Shown here piece after piece: positions 1 to 13,700 of a DNA stretch of 64,000 nucleotides; the stretch's first letter is position 1, and every line of letters begins with the position of its first letter. Source of the stretch: Ianthella basta (lineage: Eukaryota > Porifera > Demospongiae > Verongiida > Ianthellidae); the NCBI GenBank assembly GCA_964019415.1, contig OZ025876.1:4459293-4523292 (forward strand). Reading direction: 5' to 3'. Under the pieces are notes generated by a model, which had not been told where the DNA came from, ran no database searches, and was given only the letters and a program-made list of their open reading frames with translations. Made by a program: the position numbers and the translations under genes.

Positions 1-295
1 ATGGAGGACCTGGATCACCACTTTTCACAGATGTTACTGTCTTGTGCTCTTTGACAAACTTGTCTCAGCGATTTTTCCACTTCATTGGCCTCATCAGCTG
101 TCATGTTCATCTATAATGGGACAGAACTGTGAAATTGCAGGACAACAAAGTACCTAGCTATAGGATCAGCAAACCTTTCTCACAATTTCTTTCCATGCAT
201 TGTCCCTGGCTGTTCGGTCCTTATAAGATGATTCAGAGTGCTTCCACATGCAGAGGTATATAACCTCGAATTTCTTCAATGAGAGTCTCTTCCAT
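1..295 (-). pseudogene. MADF-domain gene remnant
   Basis: On the minus strand an ATG near 295 opens METLIEEIRGY-like sequence (MEETLIEEIRGY). A second frame carries YKDRTARDNAWKEIVRKV (169-225). A third frame near 30-80 reads WKNR, a stop, then DKFVKEHKTV. Together these match the three-helix MADF DNA-binding domain, which typically reads LIEEVRxxPxLW, YKDRxxKxxAWxEI and KWKNLRDxF. A GT...AG stretch between the second and third blocks could be an intron. At least one frame change and one stop interrupt it, so it looks dead. MADF domains occur in Adf-1-type transcription factors and in the accessory protein of Harbinger DNA transposons; I cannot tell which this was. The element runs off the left edge. 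Confidence 0.55.
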
Positions 296-818
296 CGTGC
301 AATAGTCGCTTCTTCTCTTCCAGGCAACAAACAAACAAAGAGACTTCCATACCACAGTACGCGGCAACGCAGCAAAGTTAAAAAAATCAACTCTCGTGGA
401 TTGTTTGTGATGCGAAACTCAGTAGGGTGCGGCAGTCATGCATCATGTTCAGAATTCGCCGCAACTGCACCGCAAGGTCACGCGGCATAATTAGATTACC
501 AACCAGATGTGTGTCACCTTCTAGGGGCGGAACGGTATGCACAATGGGCACCGCATGACGTAGAATAAAATGGCTGATCGGCGCCATGGAGGAAAGACAG
601 TGCCGCAGTCTCCTGCAGCGGGCAGCTTGGGGAGGGCCAACCCCAAAAGAACATGGCCCAGGCTGCCCTCAATGGGCATGGTGAATTTGGCGGTGGCCCC
701 CTCAGCGGGATAGATATTTTACGGTGACATGCAAACAAACAAACGAACAAACAAACAAACAGAGAATTGGTACAGTATAGTAAGAAGAATTGATAAACAT
801 TATTTACAAAATTATACA
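296..818. other. Intergenic or intronic stretch, nothing recognised
   Basis: This stretch contains an (AAAC)n-like run near 729-765 (repeated AAACAAACAAAC units) and no convincing coding sequence. Short open frames on both strands lack recognisable domains. Confidence 0.5.
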
Positions 819-985
819 TTAACCATGGTCCCTACATGCAAGAATATCCCACCTTACAGTCCTACATCCTTGAATGTAGGGATGATGGTTAATGCTCCAC
901 TGTGTAACAGCCTTTGCTTGTTTCTGTACTTCAGTTTGTGCCATCCCTACATCCTTACTACTTTTGTAGAAAATTTTTATTAATT
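819..985. mobile_element. Palindromic MITE, CCATGGTCCCTACA family, copy 1
   Basis: It contains ACCATGGTCCCTACATGCAA and, 60 bp on, the inverted block TGTAGGGATGATGGTTAATG, followed by CTCCACTGTGTAACAGCC and a tail ending TTTTGTAGAAAATTTTTATT. The same unit occurs at 4921-5196, 39640-39880 and 51245-51470. This copy lacks most of its left arm. No coding capacity. Superfamily not determined. Confidence 0.75.
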
Positions 986-1004
986 GTAGTGTCTGTGCAT
1001 TTTT

Positions 1005-2760
1005 ATGGTGTGCAAATTGCACATGCTAAGTTGCAACCACAGGACATCGGTGCAGGTATACCGTATATGCTTAAACTTTCGCGGGGTTAAACTTTCGCAG
1101 TTCGCGAATTTTCAGGATTTTTGTTTTTATTTTCGCGGTTGTAGGGTCTTAGCCTGGCTAGCTATAACCTCCCCAATACACGCGAAGAAACGATCCAGTA
1201 CCTGAACACACGTGGCCTTGCAAACGCTTTCTCAACTGCTGATGTCATATCGGGGCATTATAGATACTCGCCAATGAATATTCGCCGTACGTACGTAGAG
1301 CGAATCGTCGCATCCAATGATATTTGCAGTGCTAGTGAAGAGAAATCTTCATGGTGTTGATTCTTCATGTCCTCTGAACTCTGGCCCTATTGGTGTACTC
1401 CATTGCCTCGGTGGAGGGCGGCTCTTAGCCGCACAATCAAAGTTGCCACCATGAATCGCCGCCATTTTGCAATTTTGTGACGTAATCGTACAGTGACCTT
1501 TGCTCAACCTGGTCTACATTTTCATAGGGTGAAACTTTTGCGGATGGCTGCTGAACCGCAAAAACCACGAAATTTTATCTCCGCGAAAGTTAAATTGTAT
1601 ACGGCATCTCGTCAGCACCTTTCCATGCTAGGCCACCAGAAATGTTGAGAAACGGCGACCGGAAGCTAACCGAGTATTAATAAAAATGGTGGGATGTGCA
1701 TGCCCACGGATGTCAAGGGGGTCGGACAAGGTCACGTGCTGCTGACTCAGCACCTTCGTAATAATGTATTACGGGTATACATTTAACGAGCAACTGTCGC
1801 AGTTGGGCAGCAGTTTTATGGTGTTCAGTTGCGCTGAGAGCAAAAGGTGGAGCAACATCCTTCAGAAAATTGAGCAATCCAGAGCGATCTCTGTAATTTT
1901 GCAAGCATTTTACAACGTCGGTCTACAAGTGTTCGCTGCAGGTTACAAGACGGATCGAGCTATGTATGCTGTTATCTGGAGGACTGAACAAGTGTTGCTG
2001 TAGAAGTGACTTCTTAGAAGCTGGTAGCAAATCCTCGCTCACGACTTTAGGATTCCAAGACTCAAAAGTTGATTGTTTTTTCAACGGGAGTGCAATCCGC
2101 AGCCACGTCCGTACAATCGTTTTGGTTCTGTACACACTTACATCAGCCAGTAAAGATGCCAGAAGTGGCCGAAGCGATATAGTTAGTGCTGATAATCCCC
2201 AAGAAATGTTGCCATAATCTGTGACAAAATATCCATGAAAACAGTTCAACAGCTAAGCCCAATCCGTCGTCTGTCTCCTTGAATATGTGCTGAGGGGTCA
2301 TACCAGGGGCGTGAACGAAGTACAAGGCACTGGTATGACTCAGGGTGGACACACTCAACCTTGAAGCACAGTGAGCTAATACATAGAGACGCAATTGGAA
2401 TGTCAGGAATGCAATTATGAAGGTGCTGGTATTGTGCAACCCCAGGACTTTGTCTGACCCCCCCTGCACGGATGTCCATTGAAACGACGCGCAAGCCAAC
2501 TTCGACTGAAGTTTCTCTTGTATGCGTCTTCGTACGGACATTTAACGGTCTTGTGAGGCTATTGAACAGACATTGAAGGAACAGCGGGCGGAAAGCTGTC
2601 AGTCGTTTGACGTCATTGTAAAATGGCATTTTGCGGTAACAACGTCTTGGACAGACACGGTAACCGTAATGAGTGGCACTTGCTCGTGTTTGTTTCTAAC
2701 CTACATAAGAATACAGATCGGTTAATTTGCAGTAGGTTCGTCTTGGAATTAGTTCGAAAG
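1005..2760. repeat. Segment homologous to 51450-52740
   Basis: Scattered blocks here reappear in the same order in the second half of the window. The block GCACATGCTAAGTTGCAACC (1018) matches TACATGCTAAGTGCAACC (51472). GGCTATTGAACAGACATTGA (about 2557) matches GGCTATTGAACAGAAATTGA (about 51729). A GTAACAACGTCT / GGTAACCGTAATGAGTG stretch (about 2635-2675) matches GCATAGCAACGTCT / GGTAACCACAGTGAGTG (about 52665-52705). Both copies also carry the CCATGGTCCCTACA MITE just upstream. I read this as two copies of one old, non-coding or decayed element. The second copy is followed by a Crypton-like recombinase fragment. Confidence 0.5.
1059..1604. mobile_element. TIR MITE with CGCGAAAGTTTAA-type ends
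   Basis: The left end reads CCGTATATGCTTAAACTTTC and the right end reads GAAAGTTAAATTGTATACGG, its near reverse complement. A TA dinucleotide precedes the left end. Inside are repeated TTTCGCGG motifs on both sides and no transposase. The length is about 545 bp. It sits inside the 1005-2760 segment and has no counterpart in the 51 kb copy, so it inserted later. Confidence 0.7.
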
Positions 2761-3054
2761 CTAATTTTGTTCGTCAGTTACAGCTGGTGAAGAAGAATAT
2801 GAAGACGAAAATGTTTCGCCGACAGACCATGTTCGCTTGCCTTCCAGGTCAGTTCAGTGTAAGAATAGTTTGTATTTAACCCTACCTAGCCTTGTTTTGG
2901 CGGTTTTCGGCACTTTTCTTGATTTCGCTCCTATACCTATGTATTGCGAATTCGAAACACCCTGTACGATTCCTTCATAGAGAGTACTATCGTACTCTCT
3001 GATATGTACATATACATGAGCCATCTTAACTGCAGTTATGTATCTGTATTTCAG

Positions 3055-3339
3055 AATGGATGGACACTGTTACACTTTGCTGTTCAAAGTGGAAACATTG
3101 AGCTAGTGGACTGGTTGATCAAAGAGTATGAATTTGATGTGCAGCAGTTGACACAGGTAAACTGTTGTTGTTAGCTCATGCACTCCATAGATGGATCCTG
3201 AATGGTCACAACAATACCTGCACCTTATTTCATTTACTTATAGGATGGCTCTTCCTGTATTCTGCTGGCAGCAAGGTTAGGAAGAACTGAGCTGTTTCAC
3301 CATTTAGTCCAAAAGTACAGATGTGAACCACAGGCTATG
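3055..3339 (+). CDS. Gene 1 exons 3055-3156 and 3244-3339
   Basis: These two adjacent single-repeat exons are separated by an 87-bp intron. The first reads NGWTLLHFAVQSGNIELVDW and on; it matches gene 2 exon 38802-38903 at 24 of 34 residues. The second reads DGSSCILLAARLGRTELFHH and matches 39977-40072; both are 32 residues long instead of 34, a shared two-residue shortening that supports orthologous positions. They are the most upstream gene 1 exons in view. Confidence 0.85.
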
Positions 3340-6300
3340 GTAAGAGGAGGCAGTACTTGGTATCACACAACAATCTAGTGCTGTCTTTGTGGGGATGGTG
3401 TAATATGTAGAAAGGATAAGTAGTGCTGTTCCTGTGCAGAAGTTGAAATGGTATAGGAAGCCACCCAGGATGAAGTGGGAACTGTACAGTTTCGACAGTA
3501 ACCTTATCTCCTGATTGAAAGCCTGCTATTATGTAGAGTATGACGGCAACTTTTATCGTGTTTTTCTTCTCATTCTTGTTCTCTTTCGCCATATGGCTCA
3601 TGAATAAAGAGAGTAGGAAAGTAATTTACTCCACAGTTGTAAGGCACATACTGTAGAACTGTGGGAGCAGCTTGTAACAACTGTGGTGCCATTGGATTGT
3701 AATCCCTTGGAGGCTAACAAATGCTACAAGCTAGTTCACCAGGTGGCGATTGTCCTGTCTTCAGCAGCCCTGGCTATGAACCATAGACAGATTGCAAGTG
3801 ACATAGTACCGTATGTCACACAAGTTCCGCAACTGAAAGACTTCGCAAATCGCTTTTAAAAATGGGAGGTCAGAAATGTTCATGAATAAGGTATTGTGTA
3901 TTGTGAAAAAGAATATGCTAAATTAACATCAAAGGCTTATATCACAAGTAGCGAGAGCATTAGCTTCTGAAACCAAGCAAAGAGTGCTTCCATCAATGTT
4001 CACTATTCACCATCTTCCTAAGATGTCATATACTACACATTATTATTTTATCATACCTACTTTTGAATAGAAGTATTGACAAAGAGCTTGAAGAGTTGTC
4101 CGTGTTGGCTAATGACTAGCTACCATTTAATATCTAAATCTGTACACCTATTCAGTCATTATGCTCAGGCAGCAAATGAATTCAGAAAGGAACTGATGCA
4201 GCTGTGCATCACCAATGAGGAGATTACTGAGAAGTCACCATAGATGCTGGTAGCCAGCTAGCTATAACAACTCTCTTTATTCTTGATGTTCACACAAAGG
4301 TGGCTCACCCAAACTGTCCCAGGTTATTTCGTATCGTTAGTATACCTACTGTACATGAAGGCCACTGCAGCTCCCATGCTCAATCCTGTGAAGGGAGATT
4401 TTTGACTCACTCTGCCTGAGACTTAATGCTTTCATGTACCATTGCATGAAATGTTTATGCTGGCACTGCTTCACATGGCATACTCTTACCCATCATGTAC
4501 TTCATTCTGAAGTTCACATAATGGTAGTAGATTTTGTTACAGTTAGTATCAGAATGAATTGAAACCTATCTCATGATGATGGCCAATCCGGCCCCATCAT
4601 CCATTCCAAGCCCATACCTCCATCTCATTTTTTATCCTCGAATGCATCTACTCATTGTCCTGGGGATGGCAGAGCACAGCCAGGTCTGTGCCCATCCCAT
4701 CACCTTGCTGACTGTGTGACTTTTGCCACTTGCTTGATGGTTCATCTGCAATCCTTGTCATGCATGAAGACCTTTGCTTCGCTTTCTGACTGTCCATCGA
4801 CTGTTAGCACAATAGAGGAAAATGATTTCAAAGTCAAGTGCATTTATGCTGTTCAATTGCTTGCTGAACCTAAAACAGTAGACTATATGTACCACACGAT
4901 ACCAAGGTAACTTCCTATAACTAAGAAAAAATAAAAATTTTCTACAAAATTATAATAAGGATGTAGGGATGGCATAAAAAGTACAGAAACAAGTAAAGGC
5001 TGTTACACAATGGAGCATTAACCATGGTCCCTACAAGCAAGAATGTCGCACCATATAGTCCTACATTCTTGAATGTAGGGACGATGGTTAATGCTCCACT
5101 GTATAACAGCCTTTATTTGTTTCTGTCCTTTTTATGCCATTCCTACATCCTTACAATTTTTGTAGAAAATCTTTATTATTTCTAGTTTCTGCACTTTTTA
5201 TGGGGCATGAACTAAGATGCACAGTATAGCTATTAAAACTTCTTGTGTAGCTCCTGATAGAATTAGCTGCAATTTGCATTTGAGAAGTTGTATTAACATT
5301 GTAAGTAATTTATTCCACAAGCCAAATGCCATGCTAAGTCGTAGGGCAAGGCGAAGAATTCACTGTGGAGCAAAACAATGGAAAAAGGAGCCTCTGGAAG
5401 CTGTACGCAGCTGCTCACATGGCAACAGTCATGCTGGTTTCACCCGGTTTAATTACATAATTTGAAAATGGCATCCACCCCGCTTGGTCAAGCAACACAA
5501 CAGGAGTCGTGGCAAGCTTTTTTAACTTGTACATTAATGAAATTAAGGGACATAATAGGGCACACATGCACACTGCCTTCAAGAAAAGAAAACATGAGTA
5601 TATGAGCAAGGATAAATAGAGTGCAGATGAGGATGTTTATTCTGCTGGCCAGACCTCAGCGTGAAAGAGGTCCAGCGGTTGATTGGTCTGATCAATCTCC
5701 TGGGCCGGGGCATGGTAGGAGGACCTGGGTGCCCTGAGGCAAGCCACGGCCGAGTCAATTAGACAGAAGGCAATTCTGCAACAAACCTAGGAGATGGTAG
5801 AGCTATATGGGTGGCCATGCTTCTCCGCAATGAGGCTGGCTAGCCTCTTGTAAGCTACCATGGCTGATGGGCCACATCCACCACTGGATGACAGGACCAA
5901 GGGGGTAAATTCCCATGTTCCACATCAAGAATGCGTTGCCCATAGCAGCACTTCTTCTCTCGTTCATGTCTTCCTAACATGCATCAGGGATTGTTGAGAT
6001 GTTGGAGGGGGCGTGTGAGTTAAAACTCTGACGTCGAAGAAAGTCGTCCGCCTGCTCTTGTCCCAGAAGTTCTGTGCCCGGATATCCAATCTTGCACCAT
6101 CCTCAACTTTTGCACTCCTAAGATGGAAGCTCTCTCCATTCAAGGGCTGTGGCATTGGCTCAACACCCACATTTGGGCAAAATTCGGTGAGGAGTTGTGC
6201 AGTTACATCTCTGATGGCATTGTGGTGGATGGAGGGCATGGCACCCTTGGGACAGCTGAACGTGTGGCTGACTGTGTAGGGCTGACCACATGGGCAATGC

Positions 6301-9300
6301 AATGCCAGTCTCGCAAGCATCGAGCCGAACTTTAGGCACAGTGCGTCCCTGAAGGCCTGCTTGTGGAGTGTGAAACCATACTTTGATAAAGAGATGGTAG
6401 TGAGCCAGGAGGATGCTCCCTTTTCACTGGCTTGTTCCACTGCCAGCTGCTTGGCCTTGGGCAGGTTAGGCTTCAATGTGTCAGCCTCTTTTGCAATGTC
6501 AGATCTATTGTCACTGCGAAACCGGGCCTTGACTTGTCTCTGTTCCAGCTGTACTTGCTTAGGGTAAGAGGGGTTGTGAGTCAAGATGAGATTCACAAGG
6601 GGGGCTGCCACCTCAGAGCTGTTTGCCAGCAGACCTTGATGGTTGGGGTATGCCCAGTCCTCCATGCCATACTGAGAGGGCCAGCAACTCTCTCTCTACA
6701 TCACTGAAGGAAGACTTCCCTGTCAGAGCCGGCAATAGTCGGTATCTGATGGCTTCCTCCAGTGGTTGGAACAGATCATCTATGTCCGGTATCGTGCGCA
6801 TTAAGATGGTCCACTCATTTATTAGCCCATGGATCAGAATGGCATAGTTGCTGCCTGGGGCTGTGTCGTTGCAATATCAGCTAAGTTCTCAATCTCTGAG
6901 ACCCATCTGCTAGCTTATTGCAGCTTGACAAACTCATCAACAAAAGGCCTTGTTCCCAGAGCCGCTCCCTAATACCTCTGACCCTGAGTGGTGATGTTCA
7001 CTCCTGTTCCTTGTAAGTGCAATTCTGCTACTGGACGGTGTTTGGGCAATATGGTACAACAATTATTCTCCTGGTACCTTTGGTTTGTGCGCTATGGCTG
7101 TCAGAGAAGAAGAAGAACAAGAACAAGAAGAAGAAGAAGAAGATGAAGACAAAACGTGTGGAAATGTTGAGGGCGCTCTTTACGTGTAGACACACCTTCG
7201 CTGTGAAGTATAGTTAGCTATGTGCACTGTTCAGTCCCCGCTTCTTCATGGTAAGCTTTTTTTACCAGTTTTCGGTCCTATTCAGGAGTAGCGCGACTTT
7301 TCGTTTGTATTACAGCATACAAACAACCACTGCCATCCCTACATATACAGCACTACCATGCTGTATGAGTATTGTGATTCAATTTCTGTATGATTTTGTT
7401 TCCATTGTCCAGAGCACGGAGGGCTGGAATGCCCTGCATTATGCCTCTCACAATGGCCATGCATCTCTTGCAAGTGAACTCATTAGCAAGTACCAACTTC
7501 ATCCCAATACTGCAAATAAGGTGAAATAGAGCTGCATGTGTTTGTGTGTGACAATACATCAATGGGCTTAACAGCAAACTGTGTGCATTTGAAGACTCTG
7601 TAGCTGCAAGTCTTAAAGTTAATGTTTCTATATGCCAGAATATTGTAGTCTTTAGTACATGGTATGTGCATGCGTGTTCATTACAGTGTCTGGCGTGCAA
7701 TCTCATCCGCCTTATGTCATTTCATTCTGAATGTTTGTGCAATGCACTTATGCTCTACATATATGCTTCATTGTAGGATGGCTTGAATGCAGTGCACCTT
7801 GCTGCTTCTGGTGGTCATCTTTCCCTTTTGAGAGAGATAGTGGACACCCACCATGCCATTTTGCACCAGACAGCAAAGGTACAGAAACCATGCATGTGAT
7901 CAAACTGGGCACAATTTAAAACGAGGAATTCTGAGTTTAATGCATTGGAGTGTCACATGTATGTTATTCATCATTAAGTTGTTGGTCAATTTGTGGTGTC
8001 TAAGGTGGATTTCTGAAGCTGATTTCTTCTTGAGTGGACATTTCTGTATTAATTGCCTGCAGTTTGATAGAACTGCAGTGCATTACAGTGCCATGAATGG
8101 GCACAAGGAGGTGGTAGAACTGCTGATTGACAAGTACAACATGTCTGCTACACAGAAAGATGACGTAAGCTCATTTTGTGTATGTAGTGTGAGCAAGGTC
8201 TGAGCCTGGGTTATTTGTGTTTCACTTATAGAATGGAGAGAGTGCTGTGGGTTTTGCAGCTTGGTATGGTCACCTTCCTGTACTGAGGCTATTGGTTAGG
8301 AAGTATGGCTGCAGTGTGGAGGAGAGGACAAAGGTGAGCCTGAAGTATAGAGGTTAGTTGAACTATTCCATCGTTCGGGACTAGCCTATAAGGGGAGAAA
8401 GGGCGAATTGTTTCGGCCTGGTTGGTTGGCTTGGGCTACTGAAACCCCGCGTTAGGGCGTAAGCTGTCCTGGGTTCCGCTGCCAGCTGGTGGCAATTTTC
8501 CCTTTCTGTCCAACACTTCTTCCGAGTCATGACTTTCATTAGACTTAACATGGTTACAACCGACTCGTTCATCTTATAATGTTCTCACCTCATGATCATG
8601 CATACAAGACATGCACTACACACTCACACAGGAATGCAAGAACAGCACACAAATACACACACATGCTCCCACACATACATTATACACAGCAACCGGTAAA
8701 CAGTAATGCAGCAATCCTTACGATATCCTATACAGTGTCAAGTCAACAAACATACTGCGTACGTAGCTCTACATATAATGTCTCCGTCAAAGTAGAATAC
8801 TTAGCAAAGGAATGTTTGCTCTTGACCATGTCTCTGTTCATGATATTTTGCTTCTGCCTGTGCTATTTTTGGGCATCACTGTCTTTGTGCACTCTGCTAT
8901 TGATTGAGGCAGAAGCGGAATTCAGTATTTATCAACAACATGCATACATTATACGTTACTCAAACTTCATTGTGTGTGTGTTATCCACTGTTACCACTGA
9001 ATTAATTATTTTATGTGTTTACTGCAGGGTAGTTGGACCCCATTGCACAATGCTGCCCGATATGGTCACCTCCACATTTGCAGGGAGCTGATTGAGAGGA
9101 TGAATGCAGATGTCTTGGCATGTAAACCTGTATGTGTGGAATATTGCCTCTGTTGCATCACTGTCTTTGTGAACTCTGCTATGTACATACTTTGATTGTC
9201 TACAGGACCTTCTGAATGCTCTCCACCTTGCTGCTGTTGGAGGCCACTTGGAGATTGTCAAGTACCTCATGCCAAAGTTTGGAAACAGCAGGTTTGACTT

Positions 9301-10696
9301 GGACAACCTTGCTCAAAGCTGTCTCCACAAGGCAGTGAGGGAGGGCCACCCCAAGATGGTACGGTACCTCATTGAGGAGGGAGGGTTTGACCCCAATCTT
9401 AGTGATAAGGTAAGGAGGTATATGATTGCTATTGTACAGGCTTTGCACAATCTAATGTCACTTTCCATATGCAGAATGACTTCTGGCCTGCTATCATGGT
9501 CAGCTAGCTGTGGTTCAGGAGCTGGTGAGCAGGCATAAGATGAATCCTCACTTGGTGAATGAGGTATGTGCATGTGTATCTCATCTGTGCATCTTATGCT
9601 AGACATCCTTGCTGTCTATATATTTCGATTTCTATTTCCAAGAATGGCTGGACAGGTGTCCTCATTGCAGCAAGGTACGGATTTGCTGACATTGTCCGAG
9701 AGCTGATCACCAAGTACAGATGTGACAGGAATGCAGTAAAAGCAGTAAGTGGGACTAACATGCTCAGGTTAGCAGAGGGTAGCTATGCCTTTATGTCTTA
9801 TGTTTTGCTTTGACTTGCTGCAACTGAAAGGCATATCGTGTACTGCAGGGTGGTCTAAATGCCCTCCACCTTGCTGTCATTGGTAACCATGTGGAGGTTG
9901 TAAGAGCACTGGTTGGAGAATTTGGAATGTCAGTGACCCACAGAGACATTGTAAGTTGCATGCTGATGTACACAGACATGTATGGAGATATTCATGCACA
10001 GTATTGCTAATGACCACATAATATAAATAATGTCCTCTTACAACTGCAATATTGAAAATGTATGTAAGTCTGCTCAGGCACTAGTGCTGTTTGATGTATG
10101 ATAATTGCCATCCAAACACTGTGTGTGTTTTAGTGATTAATACTAGGGAATGCATAAGAATGAAATAGGCCTCGCTGAGGTGGCCGCTAATGACATCATT
10201 AAGATGGCCGTTCAAGCCGCCCGGCGACGCGATGCAAGAGACTGGCGTACCCACTGGCCCAGGTTTAATGTAGAGGCATGTGTCGAGGTAAGAACATCCC
10301 GCGAGTTGATGTAGGCCATGCGCTGGCCTGGGGAAAAGCCTGCAGTGGGAGCCATTCATGATTATCACGCGGTAGCTATTTACATGCCCTTTTGGAAATC
10401 GGCGTAGGTAGTTTGCACATGTGCAAGTAGCAAGGTGTGAGCTTTCTTGAGTGTGAACTAAGCGAACTGAAGGTGTTCCCAAGCGAAGAATGGCTACAGG
10501 TAGTATAGGAAGCTTGCGTATGCAGATTAGCACAAGCTCCAGGCACGTGATCCCATGGGACACATTTTGGCTGCGTGCTTTTGCAAGCCTTGCGCAAGTG
10601 CGTCTGAGGAACAACCTAAACATAAGAGCATATTGCGCAAGCGCTGCAGAGCGCATACGTGGCCATTGCGCAAATGTTGCGAGTTGACTGTGACGA

Positions 10697-10727
<31 letters not shown>

Positions 10728-13700
10728 CAAACGCGAGACAACTCGGCGCCGAGATTACTTGCCTCGCCTTTCGGCTCGGTAATTAGCGTGTAGCATTGTA
10801 TACCATAGTTTATGTATAATCTATATGTCATCCTCACCATATAGAAAGGAAGAACTGCTTTCCACCATGCAGCAGAGAATGGCAGCAAGGAGTGTGTAAA
10901 GCTCTTGGTCCATGAGTACAGTGCAGACCCAGAGGAAAAGGATTCTGTAAGTCATGAAGTGAAGTCAACCCATAGTGTTTGAGAACTCTTTATTTGTGAG
11001 ATATTGTTCTATTTCAGGAGACATGGTCTCTACAAGTTCCTTCTCTTCCTTACTTTGCACTGTCACTGTGCAACATGTACTGTCCTACTCTCACACTCTA
11101 ACCACCTAGCCTACTTATCTACATACAGACGTTATTCAGTTGGTTGTCCACTGCATGCACCGGGTACTGGAGTCAAAAGCACAATATTTTTCATAATCAT
11201 ATTATGTAGTATATCTATATGATCTCTATCTAATGATCTATCATATGGCGCCAAATTTTCGAGGAGCACAATTTTTGCGGGTTCCACAAATGAGTTTTGA
11301 ACTACAAAAATTGCTCTCTGCAACATTTATTTACTACTTTTTGATTGTGTATCTTCATTTGGAGCAATTGTTCATGTCTTTCTTCCGCTATTTTAGCACA
11401 GTCAGTGCAGATCAGAAACTTCCAAACCCCCAAAACTCCCTAAGATGTGCTGTTGTCAGCAATTTCTGCAGCAAGCACAAAGGTGAAGTGCATGTAGATT
11501 GAACAGCAGCCTACCACGAAGTCTTTGTGGGGCTTTCAAAGGTTAGGGTGCATGGAATTTCTAGTCCTCCCTGAGGCAGATCATCCGAATAGTGACACCA
11601 TTGCTTCACACCAGTCAAAGAAGTATGGAGCACACAGACAATATCTTCTTTGGAATGTGACCGACTGTAACTGCTGACCTCACGACTGCAACAGCAAAAG
11701 GATCCTGATAATTTCCTGGTTCCCTTTTGCACTGCCGTTCCTCCACGACAGCTGCTGCCCACATGTCCTTGTACACATGATAGCCATGCACCACCACCTC
11801 CACATTTGCATGCCATGTTCACACGTTCCCTCCGGTCCATGATCCGCTCCTTCAAAGCCTTCGATTATAGGCACGTCATTGTCACGGCTACTAGCAATGT
11901 TTATTGAAGTGTTTGTGATTATTATCTGCTTATTAAAAATAGCAAACAGTTCAATAAAGGTCACTAGGGTCTGATCCATGAATATTATTTCCACGAAAAT
12001 TTGTGGAAGGCCAATCCACAAAATTGTGCTCCTCAAAAATTTGGTGCCATATGGCCTATCAACACTCAATTTACAATTATACTGTAAATGTGAGTATGAT
12101 TCCATATAAAATGGTGCTCGCAATTCCTGGATACTTTTACTGATCTGGACAACCAACACAGGAGGTCTGTATACATGTTGTAGCTGGCTAGAGCGGGTAA
12201 GATTTTGTACATGCATGAAAGTAGTGGGTGGATATACCACATCCTTTGCTTATTCAGTTGGGCAAAACAGCCCTCCATGAGGCAGCCATCAAGGGTAATG
12301 CTGAGATGGTGTCCTACATGATGGAACAAGTGAACCCAGATGTTGACGCCAGAGATGGGGTGAGTGGGATTTGTGGTGGTCTATGCAGTGCACTGTACAT
12401 TTGTGGGAAACAGTAGCAATATATCTGTTGATTCCATTGAAGACACAGTCATAAAGGTCATAGGTTCCACAGACTGTAATGTGGAATGTGTCTAAAGGGA
12501 TTCTGAATCACTTCCTAAAGTTTGCACATCTTTGATGGGTTTTAATGTCTTCTGAGATTTTATGTTACTCTGTCAATGTTTGCTGCAGAACTACAAAACT
12601 CCAGTTCATCTAGCAGCTCACTTGGGTCATGTTGAGGTGCTGAAGATACTCATTCAGGGTTACCATGCTGACAAGATGGTAAAAGCAATAGTGAGTAGCA
12701 AATGCATAGTCAGTACTGTAGTGTATCTATATATGTGTCTATACATGTCTATCTGTATACGTAAACCTGCATCACTCACTCCTGCTTGACTTCCAGAATG
12801 GTCGGGTGCCCCTCCACTATGCTGCTGATGGTGGTCACATTGAGATGATGAGAGCTTTAGTGACAGAATTCCTGTGTCCACCTGTCTGCAGGGATGATGT
12901 AAGTGGTGTATATAATATGTATGCGAGGTGATGGTCTAGGTTGTGTACTATGACATTGTATGTCTGTATGTTCATGGGTTTCTGATATGTTACTATATGT
13001 GGAAGCCACCTTGTTTATTGCTTCTAGAGAAATAATTATTCCAGCATTGAGCCTTCACTAATGTATTAGGTATAGTGAAGTTTCAGATCTGACAACAAAA
13101 TAGTATGCATTTCTTTCTAATTGACATACCTGTTATTTTGTATAGGATGGTATGACTGCCCTTCACCATGCTGCCATCGCTGGGCAGGAGAAGGCAGTGA
13201 GGGTTCTAGTGCAGGAGTTCAAGTTGGACCCTGATATTCCTGATGCGGTGAGCATCTCAATCCTTAGTGGTACAATCCTGCATGATATATGTGCTTGCTG
13301 TTCTCCAAATTACCATATAGCGGGAAAATTTTGCAAGGTTTAATGTTCGCAATTTTTGCGATTTGACCAAATTCGCGAAAATTTTCATCGCGAATTTTCT
13401 CCACCTACGATTATAATTATATGCAAACGTCATAATAAGATGGCTGCCACAAAGCGCAGAAGTAGATTTAGCCGTTTAAGTGCTATGTTACTGTTCTGTG
13501 CCCAAAGATTCCTTTCAACTACGTAGTTTGCCTGCCAAGGAGATCTTTTGGAGGTTGGAAATCGCGAAATTAAAACCGCGAAATGTTTGGTTTTGAACAA
13601 AATTGCGAAATTTTTCCGCTATACAGTAGTATTTGTGGCAGGCGAGGCTAGAAATAAAAGTTAGGTCACACAACCGAAATTGCGATTTTTACATTAATGT

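Noticed and set aside
1923-2629. Overlapping minus-strand frames near 2 kb considered as a transposase
   Set aside because: No motif recognised in any frame, and the homologous segment at 51-52 kb does not keep these frames.
8579-9091. 170-codon open frame
   Set aside because: It overlaps an intron and exon 9028-9129 in the wrong frame and has no domain.
10081-10656. 191-codon minus-strand frame
   Set aside because: No recognisable domain; lies in a GC-richer intron block where long frames occur by chance.
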